A stretch of DNA of 13,701 bases. Source: Akkermansia muciniphila (GTDB lineage Bacteria; Verrucomicrobiota; Verrucomicrobiia; Limisphaerales; SXTU01). Every line of letters begins with the position of its first letter. Position 1 is the first letter of the stretch. This document shows, in pieces, positions 1 to 6,830 of this stretch. A program made the position numbers and the translations under genes. The stretch is from assembly GCA_945872195.1 (NCBI GenBank), contig CAMBZO010000025.1:1-13701 (forward strand), in the 5' to 3' direction. The notes under the pieces were generated by a model. That model did not search any database. It was not told the origin of the DNA and saw only the letters and a list, made by a program, of their open reading frames with translations.

Positions 1-899
1 GCAAGGCGCTGCCACCGCAGACGCCCATCGGCGAGTCGTGGGAAATCACGGACCGGCCCGAGGGCGTCAGCGTCATCACCAATGGCCCACTGACAGGTCG
101 CGACCTGCGCTGGCTTATGGAGCATCACGCGAAGGAACTCCTCGGCGACTCGCAGCCTTGCGCCGGACGCTTCCCGCTGCTCGTGAAGATTCTCGACGCG
201 CAGGAAAAGCTCTCGCTCCAAGTCCACCCGCCTGCGCACAAGGCCGCCGAGCTGCGCGGCGATCCCAAGACCGAGCTGTGGTATGTGGCCGACGCCACTC
301 CGGACGCGGACCTGTTCGTCGGCCTGCGACGCGGCGCGACGCGGGCGGAGTTCGAGCAGCGGATTCAGGATGGCTCCGTCGCCGAGTGTTTCCATCGCAT
401 CCCGGTGCAGCGGGGCGACTCCATGTTCCTGCCCAGCGGACGCGTCCACGCGCTGGGCGCAGGCAGCCTCATCTTGGAGATTCAGCAGAACTCCGACACG
501 ACCTACCGCGTGTTCGACTGGAACCGTGTCGGCCTCGACGGCAAGCCGCGCGAGCTGCACATCCCGCAGGCGCTGGCCTCGATTAACTTCGAGGATTTTG
601 AGCCGGCGCTGGCTCCGGAGGCGTGGGTGCCGGCGGCGGTGGGCGAGACGCGCCGGTTAGCGGAGTGCGACCTGTTCACCGTGGATTTAATCCGGCGGCG
701 CACCCTCGAGACGGCCCGGCTGAACGGCAACCGAGTCATCGTGCTCGCCGTGACGGAGGGACAGCTCTCAGTGCAGTGGGAGGAAACCGTTTGCGAGCTG
801 AAACCCGGCGACTTCTGTGTGGTGCCAGCGGCGTGCGCGAACTCCACGAAGGTGCGGGCTGCGGGTGAAACCGTCTTCCTCCAAGCCATCGCGAACTGA
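1..899 (+). CDS. manA: Mannose-6-phosphate isomerase, type I (5' partial)
   Basis: Zinc-dependent isomerase that interconverts mannose 6-phosphate and fructose 6-phosphate in the cytosol, linking glycolysis to GDP-mannose and other activated sugars. The reading frame is open from base 3 (first full codon AAG), so the true start lies upstream; 298 residues are visible and, against the roughly 315-residue Bacillus-type enzymes, perhaps 15-20 are missing. Family motifs seen in order: PIGESWEI near the visible N-terminus, LQVHP (Gln and His ligands, codons 219-227), KTELWYV (Glu ligand), LPSGRVHALG (third His ligand) and the catalytic-Arg segment TTYRVFDWNR. The C-terminal part is the second cupin, with a PGDFCVVP turn. 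An internal ATG at 117 would cut off the conserved PIGESW segment and is not the start. It is followed by a 90-base gap and argB, with no evident functional link. High confidence in family. Confidence 0.95.
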   Translation, partial: KALPPQTPIGESWEITDRPEGVSVITNGPLTGRDLRWLMEHHAKELLGDSQPCAGRFPLLVKILDAQEKLSLQVHPPAHKAAELRGDPKTELWYVADATPDADLFVGLRRGATRAEFEQRIQDGSVAECFHRIPVQRGDSMFLPSGRVHALGAGSLILEIQQNSDTTYRVFDWNRVGLDGKPRELHIPQALASINFEDFEPALAPEAWVPAAVGETRRLAECDLFTVDLIRRRTLETARLNGNRVIVLAVTEGQLSVQWEETVCELKPGDFCVVPAACANSTKVRAAGETVFLQAIAN

Positions 900-905
900 G
901 TTTAT

Positions 906-975
906 GCCACGGACGAAGCATGGATGGAACACGGTCAAATCCAAATCCGTGTTTCATCCGGGTCCAATCCGTGGC
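906..975. repeat. Long imperfect inverted repeat with 11-bp units before argB
   Basis: Arms 906-934 and 947-975, 29 bases each, are inverted complements at about 21 of 29 positions. Both ends match best: GCCACGGA pairs with TCCGTGGC, and AACACGG pairs with CCGTGTT. The loop is 12 bases (935-946). The right arm overlaps three 11-bp direct units that all begin ATCCG: ATCCGTGTTTC, ATCCGGGTCCA and ATCCGTGGCTA (945-977). I recognise the ATCCGTG text as a recurring intergenic element of Verrucomicrobia-like genomes, but this is from memory. It fills nearly the whole manA-argB gap and could fold in RNA; a role as terminator or attenuator is inference. Confidence 0.7.
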
Positions 976-989
976 TAGTGTTTTGCCAG

Positions 990-1871
990 ATGCACGATCC
1001 CATCACCAAAGCCGCGACGCTGCTGGAGGCCTTGCCCTACATCCAGAAGTTTAGCCATGCCACGTTCGTCGTGAAATACGGCGGCAGCTTCATGGACTCG
1101 ACCGACCCCGCCGTGCGCAACGGCGTGGCGCGCGATGTCGTGTTCCTCGAAGCGGTGGAGATTAATCCCGTGGTCGTGCACGGCGGCGGCAAGGCCATCA
1201 CGCGCGCGATGGACGCCGCCGGGTTGAAGGCGAACTTCATCCAAGGAATGCGCGTGACGGACGCGGCGGCCGCTGGCGTCGTGGACCAGGTGCTCTCTCG
1301 CGAGATCAATCCAGAGATCGTGCGCACCATCGAGTCGCTCGGGGGAAAAGCGCGGGGCTTCGCGGGCACGGACATTTTCACCTGCCGCAAGCTGTGGCTC
1401 GACGACAAGGCGAACCCCGGACAGAAGTTGGACATAGGCTTCGTGGGCGAGGTCGTAAAAGTAAACATCGCGCCGTTGCTGGAGTGCATCGCGCACGGCG
1501 TCACGCCGGTCATCAGCCCGACGGCGCGCGGCGAGGACGGGAAGGTTTACAACTGCAACGCCGACGTGGCCGCCGCGCAGGTCGCCATCGCGCTCAAGGC
1601 CCGCCGGCTTGTCTTCATGTCCGATGTGCCGGGCCTGCTGCGCGACCCTAAGGATCCGGCGACGCTCATCACGCATCTGCAAATCAGCGAAGTGCCCGCG
1701 CTCAAAGCCACCGGCGTCGTGGACAAGGGGATGATTCCCAAGGTGGACAGCGCCGTGGCGGCCATTCAGGCCGGCGTGGAGAAGGTGCAGTTCGTGGACG
1801 GCCGGCAGCCGCATTCCGTGCTGCTGGAGATTTTCACGGACGAAGGAGTCGGAACCGAGGTTGTCGCGTGA
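990..1871 (+). CDS. argB: Acetylglutamate kinase
   Basis: Phosphorylates N-acetyl-L-glutamate with ATP, the second step of arginine synthesis, in the cytosol. The 293-residue product shows the amino-acid kinase fold signatures in order: VVKYGGSF (residues 27-34, phosphate-binding Lys and glycines), VVVHGGGKAIT (61-71), GMRVT (86-90, substrate Arg), NCNADVAAAQ (188-197), FMSDVPGLL and DKGMIPKV (245-252). I chose ATG 990, which gives the common N-terminus MHDPITKAATLLEALPYIQK. The earlier in-frame ATG at 924 reads through the inverted repeat and yields an implausible leader. The N-terminal helix before the kinase core and the length, longer than the 258-residue E. coli enzyme, are features of the hexameric, arginine-inhibited class, so feedback inhibition by arginine is likely (inferred from family). 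No clear Shine-Dalgarno sequence. argD follows 82 bases downstream. Confidence 0.95.
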   Translation: MHDPITKAATLLEALPYIQKFSHATFVVKYGGSFMDSTDPAVRNGVARDVVFLEAVEINPVVVHGGGKAITRAMDAAGLKANFIQGMRVTDAAAAGVVDQVLSREINPEIVRTIESLGGKARGFAGTDIFTCRKLWLDDKANPGQKLDIGFVGEVVKVNIAPLLECIAHGVTPVISPTARGEDGKVYNCNADVAAAQVAIALKARRLVFMSDVPGLLRDPKDPATLITHLQISEVPALKATGVVDKGMIPKVDSAVAAIQAGVEKVQFVDGRQPHSVLLEIFTDEGVGTEVVA

Positions 1872-1908
1872 ATCACGCGCGGCGAGACAAATGAGTTTAA
1901 GGCAATTT

Positions 1909-1943
1909 TTCTCTGTGACCTTTGCGCCCTTTCGCGGCTAAAT
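1909..1943. repeat. CTTTGCG-type degenerate repeat tract before argD
   Basis: The 82-base argB-argD gap contains TTCTCTGTGAC, CTTTGCGCC and CTTTCGCGG followed by CTAAA. These are short, similar pyrimidine-plus-GCG units spaced about 9-11 bases apart. The tract resembles intergenic text of the kind 'CTCTGTG..CTTTGCG..CTTTGCGG..TAAA' that I remember from many environmental bacterial genomes. It sits directly upstream of the argD start codon. Whether it is a mobile or replicating repeat, or a regulatory leader, cannot be told from one copy. Confidence 0.5.
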
Positions 1944-1953
1944 CACCGTGCGA

Positions 1954-3252
1954 ATGAAAGAGATCGTCCCGACCCCGCCCCCCATCGTTCACAACGAGCA
2001 GCAAGCCGTCCTCGGCCTGTTCCAGAAATACGTCGTGCCCAGCTACGGGCGCTTCGAGCTCGTGCTCGCGCGCGGGCAGGGGAGTCACCTCTGGGACGTG
2101 AACGGCAAGCGCTACCTCGACCTCGGCGGCGGCATCGCGGTCTGCTCGCTCGGTCACGCGAACGCGGAGATCACCGAGGCCCTCGTCGAACAGTCGCAGC
2201 GGATGGTTCACATCTCGAACCTTTACTACCACGAGCCGCAGGGCCGGCTGGCGCAGCAAATCGTCCGGCACCTCGCGCCGGGCAAGGTGTTCTTCAGCAA
2301 CTCCGGCGCGGAGGCGAACGAAGGGCTCTACAAACTCGCGCGCAGGTTCGGCCACGACGAAGGGCGCTTTGAAATCATCACGGCGTGGAACTCGTTCCAC
2401 GGGCGCACGCTTGCGGGCATTGCGGCGACGGGGCAGGAGAAGGTGAAGAAGGGTTTCGAGCCGGCGGTGGCGGGCTTCAAGCACGTTCCTTACAACGACC
2501 TGCAAGCGGTGCGCGATGCCATCACGCCGGCGACGGCCGCCATTCTCATCGAAGGCGTGCAGGGCGAGGGCGGTATCGAGCCCGCGACGACGGACTATCT
2601 GCTCGGATTGCGCCAGCTTTGCGACGAACGGCGGATGTTGCTGCTGATGGACGGCGTGCAATGCGGGCACTTCCGCACGGGGCGGTTCCAGAGTTTTCAG
2701 CGGTTGCTCGAAGGCGTTCCGGGTGCGGACAAGTTCCTGCCCGACGGCGTCTCGATGGCGAAATCGCTCGGTGGCGGCTTTCCCATCGGCGCGTTTTGGG
2801 TGCGCGAGGAGCACCACGGCGTGAAGCTGTGCGACGTGCTTGGACCCGGCACGCACGCGACGACTTATGGCGGCACACCGCTGGGCTGCGCGGTGGCGAA
2901 CAAGGTCTTCGAGGTCATCGAGCGCGATAATCTGGCGGACAACGCGCGCGCGACCGGTGGGTGGATGAAGGCGGAACTGGAGCAGCTCGCCGCGCAGTTT
3001 CCGCAGGTCATCAAGAGCGTGCGTGGGCTGGGCTTCATGCTCGGCATCGAGCTGGCGGAGAATATCCCGGCCTTCGCGAACACCGGGAAGGTCGCGTCAC
3101 TCAACTTCGTCAACCGTCTGCACGAGGCCGGCGTGCTCACCGTGCCCAGCGGCACACACGTCGTGCGCTTCTTGCCCGCGCTGAACTTGTCGCGTGCGGA
3201 TGCGGCGGAGGGGCTGGCGGTCATGACCAGCGTGGTGAAGGCCATTGCGTGA
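1954..3252 (+). CDS. argD: Acetylornithine aminotransferase (class III, PLP-dependent)
   Basis: Class III aminotransferase, most likely converting N-acetylglutamate semialdehyde to N-acetylornithine with glutamate as donor. The 432-residue product shows FSNSGAEANE (114-123, PLP phosphate region), FHGRT (148-152, stacking aromatic), EGVQGEGG (200-207), LLMDGVQCGHFRTGR (230-244, Asp233 to the pyridine nitrogen), MAKSLGGGFPIGA (268-280, Schiff-base Lys270), GTHATTYGGTPLGCAVA (299-315) and VVRFLPALN near the C-terminus (Arg405, carboxylate binding). The usual DEVQ motif reads DGVQ here, and the segment between RTGR and the lysine is somewhat longer than in E. coli ArgD. Start: ATG 1954; GTG 1948, two codons earlier, is an alternative. 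The adjacent argB supports acetylornithine over ornithine or GABA as substrate. argF, a frequent next gene, is absent; a membrane protein follows instead. Confidence 0.9.
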   Translation: MKEIVPTPPPIVHNEQQAVLGLFQKYVVPSYGRFELVLARGQGSHLWDVNGKRYLDLGGGIAVCSLGHANAEITEALVEQSQRMVHISNLYYHEPQGRLAQQIVRHLAPGKVFFSNSGAEANEGLYKLARRFGHDEGRFEIITAWNSFHGRTLAGIAATGQEKVKKGFEPAVAGFKHVPYNDLQAVRDAITPATAAILIEGVQGEGGIEPATTDYLLGLRQLCDERRMLLLMDGVQCGHFRTGRFQSFQRLLEGVPGADKFLPDGVSMAKSLGGGFPIGAFWVREEHHGVKLCDVLGPGTHATTYGGTPLGCAVANKVFEVIERDNLADNARATGGWMKAELEQLAAQFPQVIKSVRGLGFMLGIELAENIPAFANTGKVASLNFVNRLHEAGVLTVPSGTHVVRFLPALNLSRADAAEGLAVMTSVVKAIA

Positions 3253-3260
3253 ACTGCGCC

Positions 3261-3878
3261 ATGCCACTTCCTTGGCTCATGGCGGTGGTGCTGGCGGTGC
3301 AAATCGCGTTCGGCATCGCGCCGAAGGCGGACCGTCTGACGTGGGCGCTGGAGAATGGGCCGGTGTGGGTGGGCCTTGTCATCTTGGTCTTCACGCAGCG
3401 GCGCTGCCCGCTCTCCGCGCTGTCTCTCCACTTGTTCGCGCTGCATTCGTTCATCCTCGCGTTGGGCGGGCACTACACCTACGCGGAGGTTCCGCTCGGC
3501 GACTGGGCGCGCGACGCCTTCGGGCTGGCGCGCAACCACTACGACCGCGTCGGGCACTTCGCGCAGGGGTTCATCCCGGCCATCTTCGTGCGCGAGCTGC
3601 TGCTGCGGAACACGCCGTTGCTGCGTGGCGGTTGGCTGAACTTTCTCGTCGTGAGCGTCTGCCTCGCGTTCAGCGCGTGCTACGAGTTCTTCGAGTGGTG
3701 GGTCGCGGTGCTGACGGGCGAGGCGGCGGAGGCTTTCCTCGGCACGCAGGGCGACCCGTGGGACACGCAGTGGGATATGTTCCTCGCGACGGTTGGGGCG
3801 GTGTGTGCGCTGGGGCTATTGAGCCGCTGGCATGACGCATCGTTGAAGAAAGTTTACACGCCGCGTGCCGCCACTTAA
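3261..3878 (+). CDS. DUF2238/YjdF-like inner-membrane protein
   Basis: A 205-residue polytopic membrane protein of unknown biochemical function. It matches my memory of the DUF2238 (E. coli YjdF) family through GGHYTYAEVPLG (residues 69-80), RNHYDRVGHFAQGFIPA (91-107), ACYEFFEWWVA (139-149) and TQGDPWDTQWDMFLATVGA (162-180). The repeated His, Tyr, Asp and Trp residues near the membrane face are the family's conserved features. Hydrophobic segments lie at about 5-20, 34-46, 53-69, 100-115, 125-150 and 173-188. ATG 3261 starts 8 bases after the argD stop. GTG 3249, in the same frame, overlaps that stop as GTGA and would add four residues, so translation is probably coupled to argD either way. 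A role in arginine metabolism is not implied by the family; co-transcription is the only link. Confidence 0.85.
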   Translation: MPLPWLMAVVLAVQIAFGIAPKADRLTWALENGPVWVGLVILVFTQRRCPLSALSLHLFALHSFILALGGHYTYAEVPLGDWARDAFGLARNHYDRVGHFAQGFIPAIFVRELLLRNTPLLRGGWLNFLVVSVCLAFSACYEFFEWWVAVLTGEAAEAFLGTQGDPWDTQWDMFLATVGAVCALGLLSRWHDASLKKVYTPRAAT

Positions 3879-3887
3879 TTTCATCAC

Positions 3888-4340
3888 ATGACTCATGCGT
3901 TGCGAAAACAAGCAGTGCTCGGTGTGGCGATGGCTGCGCTCCTTATGCTCAGCGGGTGCTCCACGTTCAACCGGGACTGGAAGGCCGCGGCGGTGAGTCC
4001 GGCCCCGGCAAACTCCATCGCGGGCCGCTGGGAAGGGAAGTGGTTGAGCGAGCACAACGGGCACAGCGGCAAGCTCCGCGCTCTCATCCGCCCGCTGGAC
4101 AACGGGCAGTATGAGACGCGTTTCCACGCTAAGTATGGCTTCATCTTCAGCTTCGGGATGGAGGCGAAGCTCGACGTGAAGCCAGCGGCGGAAGGGCAGT
4201 GGCAGTTCAGCGGCGCGGAAGATTTGGGCAAGGCCTACGGCGTGTATCGCTACGGGGGTAAGGCGTCGGTGACCAACTTTTTCTCCACTTACAAGGCGTC
4301 CTTCGACCACGGGACATTCCAGATGACGCGGCCCAAGTAA
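3888..4340 (+). CDS. Small lipoprotein of unknown function
   Basis: A 150-residue protein with a lipoprotein signal: a positively charged start (MTHALRKQ), a hydrophobic run, and the lipobox LSGC with Cys24 as the predicted lipidated residue. It should be exported by Sec and anchored to a membrane. After a short linker, the mature part has many alternating aromatic and glycine positions (GRWEGKWLSEHNGHSG, residues 47-62; KYGFIFSFGMEAKLDV; YGVYRYGGKASVTNFFSTY), which suggests a small beta-barrel or beta-sandwich. I do not recognise the family. It starts 9 bases after the DUF2238 gene, with ATG 3888 as the only sensible start, and is the last gene of the + strand block, ending at a hairpin shared with the convergent protease gene. 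A structural or envelope role is a guess. Confidence 0.8.
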   Translation: MTHALRKQAVLGVAMAALLMLSGCSTFNRDWKAAAVSPAPANSIAGRWEGKWLSEHNGHSGKLRALIRPLDNGQYETRFHAKYGFIFSFGMEAKLDVKPAAEGQWQFSGAEDLGKAYGVYRYGGKASVTNFFSTYKASFDHGTFQMTRPK

Positions 4341-4355
4341 GTAGCCGTCGAGGTG

Positions 4356-4391
4356 GAGGCGGAACTCGGTGCGTTAGGACGAGTCCGCCTC
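4356..4391. terminator. Hairpin between convergent genes, probable bidirectional terminator
   Basis: GAGGCGGAACTCG (4356-4368) pairs with CGAGTCCGCCTC (4380-4391). This gives a 12-bp GC-rich stem with a single bulged A and an 11-base loop. It lies 15 bases after the lipoprotein stop and 3 bases beyond the stop of the minus-strand protease gene. No strong U-tract follows on either strand, so it may act as an RNA 3' end stabiliser or a weak intrinsic terminator. Confidence 0.6.
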
Positions 4392-4394
4392 AAT

Positions 4395-5897
4395 TCATTC
4401 CACGGACTTCAGCACTTCAACCTTGTTGGACCCGCCGCTGATCGTGCCCAGGCGGACGCCTTTCTTTAGATCGGCACCTTTGAGCGCTTCGTTGAAGTCT
4501 GTCAGGTCGGACACGGATTTGCCGTTGACCTCGGTGATGATGGTGCCGGCCTTGATACTGCGCTTGGCGGCGGGGCTGCCGGCTTCCACCTCGGTCACGA
4601 TCAAGCCCTCGGTGAGCTTCACTCCGTGAACTCTGGCGAGTTCGCGCGTGAGCGGCTTCACTGTGACCCCGAGGTCGTCGGACTGGACTCCGTTGCTCTT
4701 GCTGCTGGTTGCCACCATGTCCGGCGGCTCGTCAGGCCAGAGCTCGGGGACGACTTTGATCTTCATGGTCTTGCCGTTGCGGATGACGCTGAGGCTGACG
4801 GACTGCCCGACTTTGTTGCGAAGGGCGTTGCGGAGTTGCTGGGCGTTGGCGACGGGAGTGCTCTCGACGTGAGTGACGATATCATCCGTTTTGATGTCGG
4901 CCTTGGCTGCAGGGCCGCCCTCGATGGTGCGCCCGACAAGAATACCGACCGTCGGTCCTTTGAGGTTCTTAGCGCCTGGCTCTGTGGCGCCTCTGAATTC
5001 ATTGATGACAAGACCGATGCGGGCGCGGACCACTTTGCCGTCCTTGATGAGCGCGTCGGAGAGGTCGCGTGCGAGGTTCGAGGGGATAGCGAAGCCAATG
5101 CCGGAGCTCAGGCCGCGGATGAGGGTGTTGATGCCGATGATCTCGCCACTGATGTTGACCAGCGGGCCGCCGCTGTTGCCGGGGTTGATGCTCGCGTCGG
5201 TCTGGATGAAGTCCTGGTCCATCGGCGTGCCGGGGGAGACGCCGGGGAGCAGGTCGGTGCGGCCCTTGGCGCTGACGTGGCCGAACGTGACGCTGTAATC
5301 CAAGTTGAACGGCGCGCCAATCGCGATGGCGAACTCGCCCACGCGGGTCTTGTCTGAGTCGGCGAACTTCGCTGCGGGCAGACCCTTCGCCTCAATCTTC
5401 AGCACGGCGACATCGGAGCGCGGATCCACGCCGCGAATGGTGGCGGGGAAGGTGCGCCCGTCCTTGAAGCGAACTTCGATGCGCTCGGCGTCCTCGACGA
5501 CGTGGCGGTTCGTGAGGATGTAGCCGTCCTCGCGGATGACGACGCCGCTGCCTTGGCCGTTGAACTGCGGCGAGCGTCCGGACTGGGCTTCCGCCTGCTG
5601 CTTGCGTTGCTTCTCCAACCGCTCCTCCATTTGCTTGCGGAACTCGCGTGGGAGCATTTCGTAGAAGGGATTTCCCTCGGTCTCGAACCCGAGAATTGAG
5701 CGGCCCTGCTTCTGCGCCACGCGGATGACGACGACCGACGGCGAGACCTGGTCGGCGACCTCGATGAAAGCTTGGTTCAACTGGCGGGCCAGAGCGATGG
5801 CGGCGGATTCCTTTTGCGCGGCGTGGAGCGGGGAAAGAGTTTGAGAGCCAGCGAGCGCCAGCATGCAGAGGGCGGTGCAGAATCGGTTTGTCTTCAT
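4395..5897 (-). CDS. HtrA/DegP-type periplasmic serine protease with two PDZ domains
   Basis: Trypsin-like S1C protease for quality control of periplasmic proteins, 500 residues. Order: Sec signal peptide (1-26, MKTNRF, hydrophobic core, LSPLHA cleavage), protease domain (about 45-280), PDZ1 (about 290-385), linker, PDZ2 (about 405-497). The catalytic triad is visible: His132 in TNRHVVEDAE, Asp162 in DPRSDVAVL, and Ser242 in INPGNSGGPLV. A charged, Gln-rich insert at about 80-112 sits where DegP-type proteins carry the regulatory LA loop. PDZ1 has the GRTIEGGPAAKADIKTDDIV pattern and PDZ2 has GSPAAKRSIKAGTIITEVNG. I chose ATG 5897; the upstream in-frame ATG at 5972 adds 25 non-signal residues ahead of an intact signal peptide. 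It is divergent from the zinc-ribbon gene at 6023. Assignment to DegP, DegQ or DegS is not attempted, but two PDZ domains argue against DegS. Confidence 0.95.
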   Translation of the reverse strand: MKTNRFCTALCMLALAGSQTLSPLHAAQKESAAIALARQLNQAFIEVADQVSPSVVVIRVAQKQGRSILGFETEGNPFYEMLPREFRKQMEERLEKQRKQQAEAQSGRSPQFNGQGSGVVIREDGYILTNRHVVEDAERIEVRFKDGRTFPATIRGVDPRSDVAVLKIEAKGLPAAKFADSDKTRVGEFAIAIGAPFNLDYSVTFGHVSAKGRTDLLPGVSPGTPMDQDFIQTDASINPGNSGGPLVNISGEIIGINTLIRGLSSGIGFAIPSNLARDLSDALIKDGKVVRARIGLVINEFRGATEPGAKNLKGPTVGILVGRTIEGGPAAKADIKTDDIVTHVESTPVANAQQLRNALRNKVGQSVSLSVIRNGKTMKIKVVPELWPDEPPDMVATSSKSNGVQSDDLGVTVKPLTRELARVHGVKLTEGLIVTEVEAGSPAAKRSIKAGTIITEVNGKSVSDLTDFNEALKGADLKKGVRLGTISGGSNKVEVLKSVE

Positions 5898-5971
5898 AGT
5901 GTCAGCTTGGAACGGGAGCCGGGGTGGATGTTCAAAGAATTTCCCGCCGGGCACTTCGTGCCGCGCGTGCA

Positions 5972-6000
5972 TTGACTTGGCCTAGCATGGCCGATACTTT
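5972..6000 (+). promoter_or_regulatory. Candidate sigma70-like promoter for the zinc-ribbon gene
   Basis: TTGACT (5972-5977) is followed by TACTTT (5995-6000) at a 17-base spacing, or by GATACT (5993-5998) at 15. Transcription would start about 15 bases before ATG 6023. The spacer holds a small inverted repeat, GGCC-TAGCAT-GGCC (5979-5992). The -35 match is good and the -10 match only fair. An A-rich, weak Shine-Dalgarno-like stretch (AAGAAAG) precedes the start codon. Confidence 0.35.
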
Positions 6001-6022
6001 TTCCTAAGAAAGAAAGCCGCTC

Positions 6023-6751
6023 ATGCTCGACGCCATAGAAAAGCTCCTCGTCCTCCAAGACCGCGACCGCAATCTCCACCGCACCCAGGCCGACCTGGCG
6101 TCCATCGCGCCCCAGCGCGCCCGGGCGCAGAACCTTGCCAGCAGCTCACAGCAGGCGCTGGACGCGGCCAAGCTCCGTGCCAAGCAGACTGAGTCGGACA
6201 AGAAGAAGCTCGAGCTGGATGTGGAGGCGTTCAAGGAGAGGATTTCCAAATATTCGCTCCAGCAGTTCCAGACCAAAAAGAACGAGGAGTATCGCGCCTT
6301 GGCCCACGAGATCGAGACTTGCAAGGACGGCATCTCCAAGCTCGAGGATCAGATACTCGAACTGATGGAGCAGGCGGACGTGGTCGCGAAGGAGGTCGCC
6401 ACCACCACCAAGGCTGCCGCCAGTGCCAAGAAGGACGTGGAGGCGGAGGTGGCCGAGTTGGGCAAGCGCGAGGAGAATTTCCAGCAACGCTTGGCCGAGT
6501 TGCAGTCGAACCGTGCGGAGTTGGCCAGTGCCGTCGAGGAAGGCGCGCTCTTCCGTTACGAGCGGCTGCTCAAGAGCAAGGGCGAGAACGTCATCGTCGG
6601 CATCCAGCACAGCGCATGCGGCGGCTGCCACATGAGATTGCCGACGCAGGTGATGGTCGCCTGCCAGTCGCAGTCGGAGCTCAACGCCTGCCCGCACTGC
6701 GGCCGCATCATTTACTTCACGCGGGATATGGAGCTGGCGGCGGCGGAGTGA
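6023..6751 (+). CDS. Coiled-coil C4 zinc-ribbon protein (zf-RING_7, CT398/CdsZ-like)
   Basis: A 242-residue cytosolic protein. Residues 1 to about 175 are a long antiparallel-type coiled coil rich in Lys, Glu, Gln and Ala (for example KTKKNEEYRALAHEIE-like text at 84-98), with the family signature KNEEYRAL. The C-terminus is a zinc ribbon with two pairs, CGGC (Cys199, Cys202) and CPHC (Cys223, Cys226), followed by GRIIYF. This matches the broadly conserved zf-RING_7/DUF164 family; the chlamydial member CdsZ (CT398) helps type III secretion, and the role in other bacteria is unsettled. In many genomes the gene neighbours a Nif3-like gene; here none is visible. ATG 6023 gives the common MLDAIEKLLVLQDRD start. 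No type III secretion gene is present in the window, so that role should not be transferred. Confidence 0.9.
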   Translation: MLDAIEKLLVLQDRDRNLHRTQADLASIAPQRARAQNLASSSQQALDAAKLRAKQTESDKKKLELDVEAFKERISKYSLQQFQTKKNEEYRALAHEIETCKDGISKLEDQILELMEQADVVAKEVATTTKAAASAKKDVEAEVAELGKREENFQQRLAELQSNRAELASAVEEGALFRYERLLKSKGENVIVGIQHSACGGCHMRLPTQVMVACQSQSELNACPHCGRIIYFTRDMELAAAE

Positions 6752-6830
6752 GGGCGGATTTTCTCTTCACCGTAATCTCACTCCGAGTCTGAGCTGGTGA
6801 GGTCAGCGGTTCAAATTCCACGCCGGCTTG

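Noticed and set aside
924..989. N-terminal extension of argB from ATG 924
   Set aside because: It would translate the inverted repeat; ArgB proteins begin at the equivalent of ATG 990.
975..1814. 279-codon open frame antisense to argB
   Set aside because: argB motifs are complete on the + strand; the antisense translation is His/Arg-rich and featureless.
906..1943. CRISPR array or phage attachment region in the repeat-bearing gaps
   Set aside because: The units are 9-11 bp, degenerate and contiguous, with no spacers, no cas genes and no integrase.
1897..2856. 319-codon open frame antisense to argD
   Set aside because: The argD frame contains all class III aminotransferase motifs; the antisense product is low-complexity Arg/Val/Leu text.
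4626..5357. 243-codon + strand frame inside the protease gene
   Set aside because: Asp/Ala-rich shadow of the HtrA coding strand, which has the full catalytic triad and PDZ domains.
5898..5972. N-terminal extension of the HtrA gene to ATG 5972
   Set aside because: It places 25 polar residues before an intact signal peptide and overlaps the candidate promoter of the divergent gene.
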